The notes beneath the pieces are model-generated. The model was not told the DNA's origin. It searched no databases and saw only the letters and a program-made list of their open reading frames with translations. The translations under genes and the position numbers were made by a program. A stretch of DNA of 64,000 bases from Apostichopus japonicus. Lineage: Eukaryota; Echinodermata; Holothuroidea; Aspidochirotida; Stichopodidae. Where the stretch lies: NCBI RefSeq assembly GCF_037975245.1, contig NC_092580.1, positions 18,650,501 through 18,714,500 of the forward strand, given 5' to 3'. Shown one piece after another: positions 32,818 to 61,030 of the stretch; position 1 is the stretch's first letter; the number at the start of each line of letters is the position of its first letter.

Positions 32818-34600
32818 TAGGTTCTTTAAACTTAACGTACCGAATGTTGTATTACATAAGTTGTGGTGCAGCTTGACCGGCACTTCTAGTGCGGTGACTA
32901 TGTATGACGCTGTTAATAGTAAAGAAGTCATGAAAGGCTGCAGGAAGTAAGCCATTCCAAGCCTTGTAAAAGAATGTGGCTACATTCAGCCTAACAATAT
33001 CGCTAAATTTTAATAAGTTGAGCAATTTGAAAAGTGAGCTGGTGTGTTCACGATATTCAGAATGAGTTACATGACGAATGACTTTCTTTTGTAGGATTTC
33101 AAGAGGGTGAAGATAAACATTATGGGTGCCAGACCAAATTATAGAGCAATATGAAAAATTGGGGGAAACTAATGTTTGGTAAAGCATTCTAAGAATATTC
33201 TGAGGAAAATAGTGTTTCAACTTAGAAATGATACCAACATTTTTCGCCACAGTGTTTGCAATATTAGATATATGTTCACACGAAGTAAGTTTACTATCAA
33301 TATATACTCCGAGAAACTTAATACTATGTACATGCTTGATAGGCTTACCATCCATTAAAATGTCTTTTTTCCAAGAAAAAGATTTACTTTTATTGAAAAC
33401 AATGTAGCTGGTTTTATCAAGATTAAGTGAAAGCTTATTAGTTGCAAACCAGTCGTAAAATTGATTCAACTCGATGGATACTATGTCATGTAAAGTATTC
33501 AAATTATTGGATTCGAAAAAATATACTAGTGTCATCTGCAAATAAAATAGTTTGTGCAATATTAGAGATATGACAGATGTCATTGATATATATATAATGA
33601 AAAGAAGTGGTCCTAATATTGAACCTTGAGGAACACCACAGCGGATTTCAGCATAGTCAGACATGATGGTGTTCTTATACGAAGTATACTGTAAACGTTT
33701 CGATAAGTAGCTGTCCATCCAGTTAAGGGTTGGTCCTCTAATACCGTAGAATGATAACTTGTTTAGGAGAATACGATGGTCAATGGTATCAAATACTTTT
33801 GATAGGTCTAAGAATATTCCAATACATGTTTTCTTCTTATCAAGGCTATCGTATAATTTATCAATGGCATCTTCCAGGGTAAGCTCAGTTGAGTGATCAG
33901 GGCGGGATCTATATTGTTCCTTGCAAAGTATGTCATTAGCATCGAGAAAATTTATAATTCTGTTGGACATGTGACGTTCGAGAATTTTAGAAAAGCAAGA
34001 ATAGAAAATAGAGAAAAAGCAAGAATTAGAATAGAGATTGGTCGGTAGTTCTCGTAGATATTGGATTCTCCTTTCTTAAAAATGGGTAAGACCTTAGCAA
34101 TCTTCAGCTTGTCTGGGAATACCCAAGTGGTGAACGATATGTTACAGATATGAGTAAGAGGGGTGACAATGAAAGGTAATACCTGCTTAACAATATCTGG
34201 CTTGAAATCATCATACCCAGCTGCCTTCTTTGGCTTTAAGCAATGATTCGCTACACGTAAAAGTTCCTCCTCGCTGACAGGGTAGGTGAACATAGAGTTT
34301 CGCGTAATATTATTACTATATATGGGGTTGTTTGATTTTGCAGTATGATTGATTTTGCTGGCAAGTGAGGGTCCAAAGTTAATGAAGACATCGTTAAAGC
34401 CGTTTGCAATTTCTTGATCGTCGCTGGTTTCGTGATCGCCGTCTTTGAAAACAGATGGGTACGATGATTTCTTATGGTCTCTCTTAAGAACCTCATTGAT
34501 TATGCCCCAGGTATCATTTACATTTGTTACTATGTTTGACTTTGTTATAAAATATAACCTTTTAGAATATCTTAGAAAATCAGTTGACATCATAATTGAA
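32818..34600 (-). mobile_element. Decayed, 5'-truncated CR1/Jockey-like LINE
   Basis: Minus-strand copy spanning reverse-transcriptase sequence and a short 3' tail. The 3' end starts exactly where homology to copy 2 stops (32817/32818). No endonuclease is present, no TSD could be found, and the 5' limit near 34600 is approximate. Confidence 0.8.
32852..34593 (-). pseudogene. LINE reverse transcriptase, frameshifted
   Basis: Two overlapping minus-strand frames. The first (34593-33952) carries TWGIINEVLKRD, SEEELLRVANHCLKPKKAAG, FPDKLKIAKVLPIFKKG and ENYRPISIL. The second (33970-32852) carries FLDLSKVFDTIDHRILLNKL (motif A) and CGVPQGSILGPLLFIIYI (motif B), then NLDKTSYIVFN and the C-terminal region. 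They are separated by a tandem duplication of about 26 bp (33985-34035) that shifts the frame. The catalytic FADD box (about 33557-33569) is present in DNA but out of frame: a 2-bp expansion in a TATATA run before it and one extra T after it together restore the frame. The enzyme is dead. Confidence 0.85.
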
Positions 34601-35475
34601 TGAGAGAGTGACTAACATAGAAAGGACATGTTTACAACTGTGAATTGTCCGCAAATTATTTTTACAAACTTTACAAAATCACATATCTTGTACAATATAT
34701 ATTTTAATGATAAGGAAACATCTATATTCATAAGTTAGGCTGAAATAACGTACCTCTTTTTGTAATCGAAAGAAAAGTTTTACAATGGATTTACTCAAGT
34801 ATGGTTACCCATGTATGAATGTTTACTTTTGAATGTGTGGTGTAGCGTTGATAGTGTCCTCCCAACATCCGTGAGTATACATTTCTGGTAAGCCCAAACC
34901 CCACAAGAACCAGACTCTCTCCACTGTTATACCAAACAATTATGCTTTGCATTGACGTTGAGCGGCGTTTTGCATGGGTATGGTATTTCTGGTTTGCGAA
35001 TCGGGGTGTGGTCCTGTTCTTTCTGCGTTCACCAGGGATAGCTGCACTGCACTGTTGATGATTTTAGGGTGCCTTCACCTCCCTTAGTCCTTGATTATGT
35101 CGACAGTATACTCTCGTCCGTCGGAAAGGGACGTAAAGCGGAGGTCCCAGGAACAAGAACGGTAATGACAATAACACATCTGGCTTGTTACGCTGAACAC
35201 TCATAGAAAAGGGAAGGCTTTTTTAAACCCATGTTCATCCACGTTCATTTGGATTGGGTTTCAAAACAGATTCTACTGACCCTCCTATAGGAGGCTATAG
35301 CCCGTGCAAAATGCAACACTAAACTTTCCTAAGTTTTAAATAGCTTTAGACACATTTCCCATTCACATATACTCTGTTGAATTCGTACATGTCACGCAAG
35401 ACTATTTAGTATTTATCTTATACATTAGATATCGTGAAGAAAACTACATGTATTTTCCTTTTGGAAACATCAAAC
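34601..35475. other. No recognisable feature
   Basis: AT-rich spacer with no exon, RNA gene or repeat recognised and no similarity to 51897 onward in copy 2. Confidence 0.45.
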
Positions 35476-35503
35476 TGGAATTAAATATGTGTAAAAGTAA
35501 ATT

Positions 35504-35544
35504 GGCCTGACGTTTCGATCCTAGCAGGATCTTCTTCAGAGGCT
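35504..35544 (-). ncRNA. Hammerhead ribozyme motif of the PLE
   Basis: Read on the minus strand: stem I GCCT (35543-35540), core CTGAAGA (35539-35533, matching CUGANGA), one unpaired A, stem II GATCC-TGCTA-GGATC (35531-35517), core GAAA (35516-35513), CGTC as a nearly absent stem III with the cleavage-site C, and closing stem I AGGC (35508-35505). Minimal hammerheads with tiny stem III are known from Penelope-like elements, where they are thought to process transcripts. The unpaired A beside stem II is slightly off consensus. Confidence 0.65.
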
Positions 35545-35859
35545 AAGTGACAAGTAACAGTAACAGAAGGGACAAAAACACGCACAGAATACAGACAGGT
35601 TAATGAGCACGGTGAACACAATGAGATAAATGTAAGGGGATTAGTAGACAAGGGATGGAGAGAAGATAGCAACATGGGAAGAGGAGAGGTAGGAGATAAA
35701 CAGTGGAGGGACAAAGAGAGGATTAAAGGAACGGGTGGGGAATAAACTGGAGAAGGACAAAGACAGAAAGGTGTGGAGAAAAAAGGGTGGAAGAGAGCTG
35801 TGAGAAGAGGAGTGATGGGGGGGGGGACAAGGGGGAAGGAGTGGGGGACAGAAGAAAAG

Positions 35860-36525
35860 TTAGTCATGTCCTTCCTGAATGTTGAGCCCATGAGGTTGAA
35901 TGGTGCGAAGGCGTTGCATCCACAGCCTCTCTCTGCTGATTCGTACTCGGTCAGGACGGCTACCTAAGGATTCAACCCCCTGTAGGGATATGTCGTTAAT
36001 GGTATGGTTGGGAAGGTTAAAATGTTCTCCAACTGGGGTCTCAGTCTTCATGGTTTTGACTGTGGATCTGTGACCATAGAATCGCTTCTTGAGGGTGATT
36101 TTGGTTTCGCCAACATACTGGATGCCGCAAACTCTACAAGAGATCAGAGAGATGACATTGGTGGTAGTGCAAGTGATATGACCCTTAGTCTTGTGTGTGA
36201 GTTGCATGCTGTGGCTGGTGATGGAATTGGATTCAACAATGTGGTGGCTGCAGACGATGCATCTCGAAGTACGATCACATTTGAAAGTACCATGCTGAAT
36301 ATATGTAGGGTTAGAAGTTTAAGGTGGAACAGCAGCCCGCACAAGAAGGTCTCGTAGGTTGCGTGGTCGTCTGTAGGCGATGGTGGGTTTTTCAGGGACG
36401 GCTCGTTGGAGTCTATCTGAAGTGAGAGGAATGTTGTGGTTGTTAGAGGTGATTTTTAAGATGAGGAAGATTTGGGTGGAAAGTAACAACCAGGGGCAGT
36501 TTGTTGTCGCAATCTCGTTCTGCAT
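35860..36525 (-). pseudogene. PLE RT C-terminus, zinc-like linker and GIY-YIG endonuclease
   Basis: One reading frame runs from 36525 to the stop at 35860 and is broken only by a TAA at about 36319. After the stop it gives YIQHGTFKCDRTSRCIVCSH (a C-x6-C-x2-C-x-HH linker). Then comes the GIY-YIG domain: ISCRVCGIQYVGETK, an LKKRFYGHR block, PVGEHFNLPNHTI, an Arg/Glu helix (RISRERLWMQRLRT) and PHGLN. Another frameshift separates it from the upstream RT piece near 36470. The catalytic Tyr (YVGET), Arg and Glu are present. In PLEs this domain nicks target DNA for retrotransposition. Confidence 0.85.
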
Positions 36526-36660
36526 TCTTCAAGCTGCCATCCCCGTCACTGCAAGTCTGGAACTGCCTACAGTCAAGCACTTCGTCTTCGTCGCATTTGC
36601 TCTAACAATTCCTCTTTCATTCGCCATACAGATGCTTTGGAAAAACACCTAAACTTAAAC

Positions 36661-37435
36661 GATCGTAAGAAAGAAATGAAGGCAGGTTATACAATGATAC
36701 TTTAGCCGTATAAATGCCTATCAAGTTATGTATTCAAATGCAGTTTAGTTTCGTTCAACCACCCAATCAGTTAGATAATATTGGTATGTTACAAGTGCAC
36801 AGGACATAAGTCCATATAGTCTGAGATAATATCAATTTATTTACAGTTACAATGGATCAAAACTTACATGTAATTAATATCTCGTTAAGTACACTATCGT
36901 AATATCATATATTTTTAATTCTTCGTACAGGATAAAACGGATTGCGTCAAGTTTTTAAAAATTGTCATGCTATCTAAGGTCTTTTGTGGTATAATCCACG
37001 ATGTTTGCTGCAAAACTTCTATCCTATGTGTCGTAAGGCAAATTATTTCTAATGTTATATTTGTAACACTTTAAAATCACAAAATGAAATGTGACAGTGC
37101 ATATTTACATTTATAACAATGTCGAAGCAAGTTGCAAACCAATTCTCTGCATCGTTCTCAATCTTTCTTAAATTCAAGTTCCCGGTTATCTGGGCAGCGT
37201 GACGTCACTCCTCATATACATACAGATGCAGCGATATCCAGACATTAAACTGCACGCCTATCAAAGTTGCAATTTTCAGTTGGGGATTGTAATCACTTAT
37301 CATTGTACAGCGCCATATATTTATAATTTACCCATCAAGTTAACTAAGGTAGTACAGTTTGGCTGTACCCTACTTTTTCAAGTTATTCATTTTCGTTTTA
37401 AAATTATGTATATTAAGGTTTGTGTCACACAACAC
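36661..37435. other. No recognisable feature
   Basis: AT-rich spacer downstream of the class A GPCR; nothing coding recognised. Confidence 0.5.
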
Positions 37436-37441
37436 TTTATT
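37436..37441 (-). terminator. Candidate polyadenylation signal for the class A GPCR
   Basis: AATAAA on the minus strand, about 135 bp past the stop codon at 37577. Position is suitable; use is not proven. Confidence 0.35.
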
Positions 37442-37576
37442 AAATCATATATTTTGTCATTAAAATGGTTCCTGCAGTGATTTTGGTGGACGGATTCAGA
37501 GTATGTGTTCTCCGTTCAAGTTAAAATATGTTACCATCAGATAAAAGTGGTAAATGCAACGAAAAATGCAGAAGCT

Positions 37577-38578
37577 TTAAATTTCGCTACGTACGGTCAT
37601 GGCGTGGATGAAGGTAGTCGGTTCTGGTATTTGCTTACATTTGCATGTAAATATTAAGTTAAAGATTTCTTTAAACTGCGGATGATTAAATCCGTAGATC
37701 AGTGGATTAACGCAGCTATTAAAGGTAACTAGACATGCAAACCAAGGAATCACAACGTAACTCTCAGGAGTGACGCAAGCTACTGCAAAAGGCATGATGC
37801 ATACAATGTAGGCACAAACCACTAGAAAGAGATTTTTGGTAATTTTAACCACCATGATTTGCCGAGAAATCCTTTTTCTCTCATCACCTCTAGATGCCCG
37901 ATAACTGTCCTTTCGTATATCCTGATGTATCCCTTTCCTCTGTAGAAATCGATAAATAAGATAGTAACACGCGATAATGACCACCAAGCAGGGAAACTGT
38001 ATCAGTATACTACGTAACACTTCATTGTAGAACGCTCTGGGATGTTCCGAGTCTACCGTACACATACCGTAACGATGGGAAAAGCCGAACACACCGAAAC
38101 CTAATACCGATGGTAAGGTTGCGACTATAATAACATACAGCCAACCGAGGAAGATCATAACGTATACGTTTCGGGAACAGTAACCTTTATCATAAGTTGA
38201 TCTCGGACGAGTTATCAAAATTAAACGATTGACTGCAATCAAAGCCAAATTGATAGTGCTAGCTTCTAATGTTATATAAGTTATTGCTCCAATAATCTTA
38301 CAAAAAAAAGTCTTCGAAAGGTAAAAATCAACGCTTAGCAACGCTACTGGATGAAATATTATAAACACGCAAGCAATGAGATCGGAAATAGCTAGGTTGA
38401 CCACGAACGCGTTGGTGATTGTCTGAAGTTTTCGTGAGGCGCAAACAGCAAAGACAACGAGCAGATTGCCAGGTATTCCTATGACACTTATCACAGCAAC
38501 GCAGACAGCCAGAACGGATCGTTGGACAGGGTCATCAAAGCGAAAGGGTGGATTTTCTGTGCTGTTACTATATTCCAT
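37577..38578 (-). CDS. Rhodopsin-class (class A) GPCR, 333 aa, single coding exon
   Basis: An intact seven-transmembrane receptor for the plasma membrane. TM1 has GN (37-38), TM2 NLAISDL (61-67), Cys93 at the top of TM3 with a partner Cys163 in loop 2, Trp146 in TM4, CIMP (260-263) in TM6 and NPLIY (291-295) in TM7. The DRY box is replaced by NRL (117-119). An Asn glycosylation site (NST) lies in the short N-terminus. Length is normal for the family. The start ATG follows an acceptor (ctgttttacag at 38585) by six bases, so a 5' UTR exon lies upstream. It resembles orphan melatonin/opsin-like invertebrate receptors; the ligand is unknown. It lies between the two aGPCR copies on the same strand. 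Confidence 0.9.
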   Translation of the reverse strand: MEYSNSTENPPFRFDDPVQRSVLAVCVAVISVIGIPGNLLVVFAVCASRKLQTITNAFVVNLAISDLIACVFIIFHPVALLSVDFYLSKTFFCKIIGAITYITLEASTINLALIAVNRLILITRPRSTYDKGYCSRNVYVMIFLGWLYVIIVATLPSVLGFGVFGFSHRYGMCTVDSEHPRAFYNEVLRSILIQFPCLVVIIACYYLIYRFLQRKGIHQDIRKDSYRASRGDERKRISRQIMVVKITKNLFLVVCAYIVCIMPFAVACVTPESYVVIPWFACLVTFNSCVNPLIYGFNHPQFKEIFNLIFTCKCKQIPEPTTFIHAMTVRSEI

Positions 38579-38640
38579 ATTAACCTGTAAAACAGAAAAG
38601 TAAAATATTAAAGATAGTCTGTACTAAGAATCCATGTACA

Positions 38641-38910
38641 GGTGCTGTGGCCGAGTGGATAAAGGCGGTGGCGTTTGAAGCAATGAGGTTTAGCAATCGA
38701 AAAGTTCCGGGTTCGATACCCGGCCAGTAAGGTGGCTTTTTCATCCAAGAGCAAATAACGTTTTTTCCCATCTGTAATGACTTTCTAAATCGAATGGGTT
38801 CCAAATTTGAGTTAAAATGTTGAATTGGAAGTCAGCGGATGTGTAAGGTGTAATCCATAAGCCCTTGCGGGTTTCTCCTACATTTGTAGTCGCTTAAGCG
38901 TCGTAAATTT
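38641..38910 (+). mobile_element. tRNA-derived SINE (Ser/Leu-like head)
   Basis: A box TGGCCGAGTGG (38648-38658) and B box GGTTCGATACC (38710-38720), with a perfect T-arm CCGGG-TTCGATA-CCCGG. The presumed acceptor strands (GGTGCTG and CCAGTAA) do not pair, so it is not a working tRNA. The body runs to about 38910; its 3' limit is approximate. Confidence 0.6.
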
Positions 38911-38957
38911 AACTGGTGATTGTTATAAGATTATTAGTCTAAATTTTCGAGAAAACG

Positions 38958-39157
38958 ACAAGACGATTGTCAGGTATTTATATGACACTTATGAAAACAG
39001 TGCGAACAACAACGATAGTTCGTTGAACCAGGAAGTTGTAATGGAACTATAACAACTCCCTGGTTGAACAGGATCAGCAAATCGATAAGGTGGCTCATCA
39101 GTTGTCTTTGTTATGTCTTGTAATGTTATCTTACGATTCCATTTTAAACTGAAATAC
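38958..39157 (-). pseudogene. Dead duplicate of the class A GPCR first coding segment
   Basis: On the minus strand an acceptor-like ctgtatttcag is followed by ATGG, then a stop at codon 4. Beyond it a frame-shifted match gives EPPYRFADPVQ against NPPFRFDDPVQ of the intact receptor, and TGTCAGGTATTTATATGACACTTATGA matches the TM1-coding stretch near 38470-38490. Only the N-terminus/TM1 portion is present, with stops and indels. Confidence 0.7.
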
Positions 39158-39517
39158 AGAAAAGTGAAATTCTGAAGTATATATTTGGTATAAAAACTCA
39201 ATTTTGTTTTGTAATTATAGTGTTATGTGTTACCATGTGTTGGCCCTATAGAAAACCTACATGTATGTTTAACAGTATCCATGACCATTGCTGTATAGAC
39301 TAGAGAACATAGTAGACATTTCGTTCTAGTTCGAGGTAATCATACTTCATATTTAGCTTAGGTACGAAATGTGTAATCCCATGTTTTGGGTCTCTGTTTA
39401 TGGGTGTATAGACCTCCACCCCCAGGGTGTTGGGCCATAGTGCCAGAAGGGTGCGTGAAGCCATTCAGAGAGTCCGCTCCCTTTCCAGATAATCTACTTT
39501 GGCAGTGAAGGACAAAT

Positions 39518-39625
39518 AGGGACGAGATTGCGAAAACAAACTGCCCCTGGTTGTTACTTTCCACCCAAATCTTCCTCCTCTTCAGAAAATTACCTCTAAC
39601 AACCACAATATTCGTAACTCCTAAC
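39518..39625 (+). mobile_element. Short Penelope-like RT fragment, inverted relative to 35.5-36.5 kb
   Basis: The plus strand reads NKLPLVVTFHPNLPPLQKIT, matching the minus-strand PLE segment near 36430-36510. Only about 100 bp is recognisable. Confidence 0.6.
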
Positions 39626-39784
39626 TGTAGCGATAATCAACTCAAGATAACCGCTTCAAAATACAGCTTTCCCTATGAAGGTATTTTGGCTCTCAGAATC
39701 TTACCACTTATTGTTTGTGTATGCCTTTTATGCGAAGAAAACTATACGCTCACATAGCCCACATTGAAGTTAGAAAGGGGGGAG

Positions 39785-39908
39785 ATGGACAGACAGTTAC
39801 ATTGGACAAATGAGCAGAGAATAGAGTAAATATACACATAACAAGAGACACGGACGGACTGGCAGTTACAATGGACAGACAGTTACATTGGACAAATGAG
39901 CAAAGAGT
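39785..39908. repeat. Tandem duplication, period 86 bp
   Basis: ATGGACAGACAGTTACATTG followed by GACAAATGAGCA occurs at 39785 and again at 39871. Confidence 0.8.
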
Positions 39909-39929
39909 GGAGCAAAATAGAGATAACTA

Positions 39930-41323
39930 AGGAGACCTTTCCTGTTTTAATAGATCGTCAACTGTTTAGTTGTAACCAGATAAATCTCCTGTTTATATTG
40001 AAGAGATTTATGGTTGGTTGGAATTATGGTTGGTATGATGTGAAGGTGTTCTCAGAGTGATACAAAGTAACAGCCTAATTTCTAAAGCATTTTGTGTTTC
40101 AAAATTGTAGAAGGATGTAATTACTTACCGAACATAAAACATAGGAAACCAGAAAACGGCAGCAGATATGACTTTGTAATCTTGAGATTTTCTAGTCGGA
40201 ACACAATGTTACAGATCACGTTTTTAAAATAACACAAGAATAAATTCCATATGTAAGAAAAAAATATTTATATTATAAAACAGAAACAGATTCAGTTATT
40301 CGCACAAACGCATTAAGTTCACGCTTTGTTGAAGTGACTGCCAACAATGTGATCATGTTCAGTTTATTTGTAATGTCTGTTGTAGTTTTATTGAACAGAA
40401 TGTTGTACTTCCTGGTTGATATACGCGAACTGATTGGTCAGGGTTATTAAGGAGTGGTTACTAAGAAAATGTCGATACTCATATCCTGACGTTCGTGGCG
40501 CTTGGCAACTGATCGTTCAAATTGAAAGATCGTGCAGGTAATGCATAAGATAGTGACAAGTCAATAATAATAATAATACCAAAGTGTAAGGAGTAACTTA
40601 TACTTACCACTCATAACGTTACCTCTATACTGATAAGTTACCATAACCCTTTATACGGGTATGCTATACTTAATACCAAAGAGTAATATGCAGAAACAGA
40701 ACACGCAATATACCATATAGGCCTACCACATTTGCAGTAACTTACATCCGCTCGAAAAGGGAAACCTTTGTAGAAGTTAACAGGGTCTAATAGTGCAGTG
40801 ATTGTTTTGGCATATTTTCAGTATGAGACCATCGTTGCTTTTTCAAATGCTCATTTCTCATGCAGCAAATTGCGGAAAAGGAACAATAGAAGAACTTTGT
40901 TTGATATGTTATCAAACAGGAATGGTCTTACTTGTCTTGCATTGGTTTAGTTGTCAAATTTGCATAAATTTACGTATATGTGGTGTGAATTAGATATCCA
41001 ATTCTGAATTTGGAAATTAGATGTAAATTTTAAAGAAAAAAATAGAGAAATTTGTCAGTGTGGTTTTTTGACATCACACTTGTTTGCTTCAAATTCACTT
41101 TGGGCACAAAGCGTGTCAACTTCCCGCAAACGAGTTAAAAATCAAAATTATAAGGAATTAAATGCAATCTTCACCAGGAAGTTAAGACTGACACTTTTTT
41201 TGCTGGACCTAATCCTTGTCAGAAATTTGGGATCTCGTTGCAAAAATTCTACATGGTCATGGTATACGGAAGACTGAAATTGCAGTGAGTGGCCAACCTA
41301 TGAAGCATTCAGTAAGATGATAC
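39930..41323. other. No recognisable feature
   Basis: AT-rich. Short frames at 40802 and 41068 (plus) show no domain or exon borders. Confidence 0.45.

Positions 41324-41378
<55 letters not shown>
41324..41378. repeat. (TA)n microsatellite
   Basis: Perfect TA run followed by a CACA-rich stretch. Confidence 0.95.
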
Positions 41379-41380
<2 letters not shown>

Positions 41381-41956
41381 CACACATGCACGCGGCACAC
41401 AAACAAAACAAGAAGACAACAAGATGTACCGTATCTGTACTTTATTTCTGACTAAACTGAATGTTATAATTTATATTATGAAAGAAGTGTGGTCGCAATA
41501 GTAAACTGAAACAGCTTATATACGTTATTAGAACAAGAAAGGAAATATTAAACAAATGATAGGTCAAACACCAAATACAGCAATAAGAAAACTATGACTA
41601 GGTAAAGCAGTGGTTAATCAATTTCTAGAATGTTCAGATCTGTCGCACATTTTTACAAGACACAATCTTAAAGCCGGTTAAGCTATAGTTAATTTACACC
41701 ATGAGCTGGAAACGACAGTATTTACATAAAATTTCAAAGTCATCTTGGGAAATAGCTATGAAGAAAAGAATATATATTTCAAGGAAAACATTGAGTTAAA
41801 TTGAAGCAAGTAAAGTTAATTTTTCCCCATATCTACCAGATATATGTGGTTTATTTATAGGGTAAGGCCCTATCACTTACCAACAATAACAACATTTAGA
41901 CCAAATAGGTTATACGCATGCATATGTACAGCTGCTGTGAAAGTATCATGTAGTCT
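41379..41956. other. No recognisable feature
   Basis: AT-rich spacer before duplication copy 2. Confidence 0.5.
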
Positions 41957-42804
41957 TACGTCGATGTTAATTCAGCAGTCCAAGAAATGTTGGCTCTAAT
42001 AAAACTATGACAAAATATAGTTGTGCTGGTGGTTAATTTGCCGGGTGGGCTGGATGTTACGTCTTGGGCCATATTTTTTCAATCTTCTTCATACTCATAT
42101 CAAAGTATTAAGAAATTTCGAATAATAAACTTCGCCTTCTTTTTACCCGTGGCAAAGCATCTGTTTTCAGGTTATATATATATACAAGAATTGTTTGTGT
42201 TGATATATTATTTATCTTATGTCGGAACTAGTCCCTGCTTTTTCTTGGAACTTTGGAAGCATTTTTAGCTAGTTCACTTATAGATGTACAAATCAATTCG
42301 AGAATCATCATCATTACTAAAATGCTAGTACTGATGTGCTGCAAAGACACGTCTACGCTAATAATATTCGATTGTCCTCGAACCATGCATGTGATAGCAT
42401 GTTTAAACCAAATTTCAAGTTGTGAGACTATTATACTAGACCGACATATACACGGCCGTAACCAAGAAAGGCATTACCGGAATTTAAGCCTAATTTACCG
42501 TTTATTAATTTGATGTTATTTCTGTATTAGATTATTTAAGAGACATGTTTTGCATCCACGTACGTTGACCTTTCAAAGTAGTAGGATTGATTTCCGCATG
42601 GTAAATTTGTATCACTTTGTACCATGCACTCTTTATCACGTGATAAAATACACTATCCAATGACATGTATTCGTCGCGTACGTCACCGGCAAGTTTTTCG
42701 GCAATGGAATCAATCTACCAGCACGTTCTGACTTTTATTTAAGATTCATATATCACAAATACATCTGACTGCAAGGCTAGCCTATACATTCAGTTTTACC
42801 ATAC

Positions 42805-42811
<7 letters not shown>

Positions 42812-42838
<27 letters not shown>
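42812..42838. repeat. Short (TA)n
   Basis: Counterpart of the long TA tract at 22510-22628 in copy 1. Confidence 0.9.
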
Positions 42839-42840
<2 letters not shown>

Positions 42841-42992
42841 TACACACAGCTCATCCTATCATTCAAAGTTGGCAAGATAACCACACGGGTATGTACAAAA
42901 GCTGTTTCTCATTGTAATCATGATATTAAATACCGCGCGACATGTAACGTCGACATTCAAAAGGAAGTGATGTAAAACCGTGTTCACACGCT

Positions 42993-61030
<18,038 letters not shown>

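Larger units (their letters stand above)
35476..36560 (-). mobile_element. 5'-truncated Penelope-like element (PLE)
   Basis: The minus strand contains, in order, the end of the RT domain (LPLVVTFHPNLPHL; IPLTSDRLQRAVPEKPTIAY; RRPRNLRDLLVRAAVPP), a Cys/His linker, a GIY-YIG endonuclease and a 3' region with a hammerhead ribozyme motif. This order is specific to Penelope-like retroelements. The element is truncated in the RT, so it cannot be autonomous. Confidence 0.85.

Noticed and set aside
35481-35891. 136-codon minus-strand frame as a separate gene
   Set aside because: It is a pyrimidine-rich 3' region of the Penelope-like element containing the ribozyme motif, not a separate gene.
38641-38727. 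Functional tRNA-Ser/Leu
   Set aside because: A and B boxes and T-arm are good, but the acceptor strands do not pair and no proper anticodon arm is seen; better explained as a SINE head.
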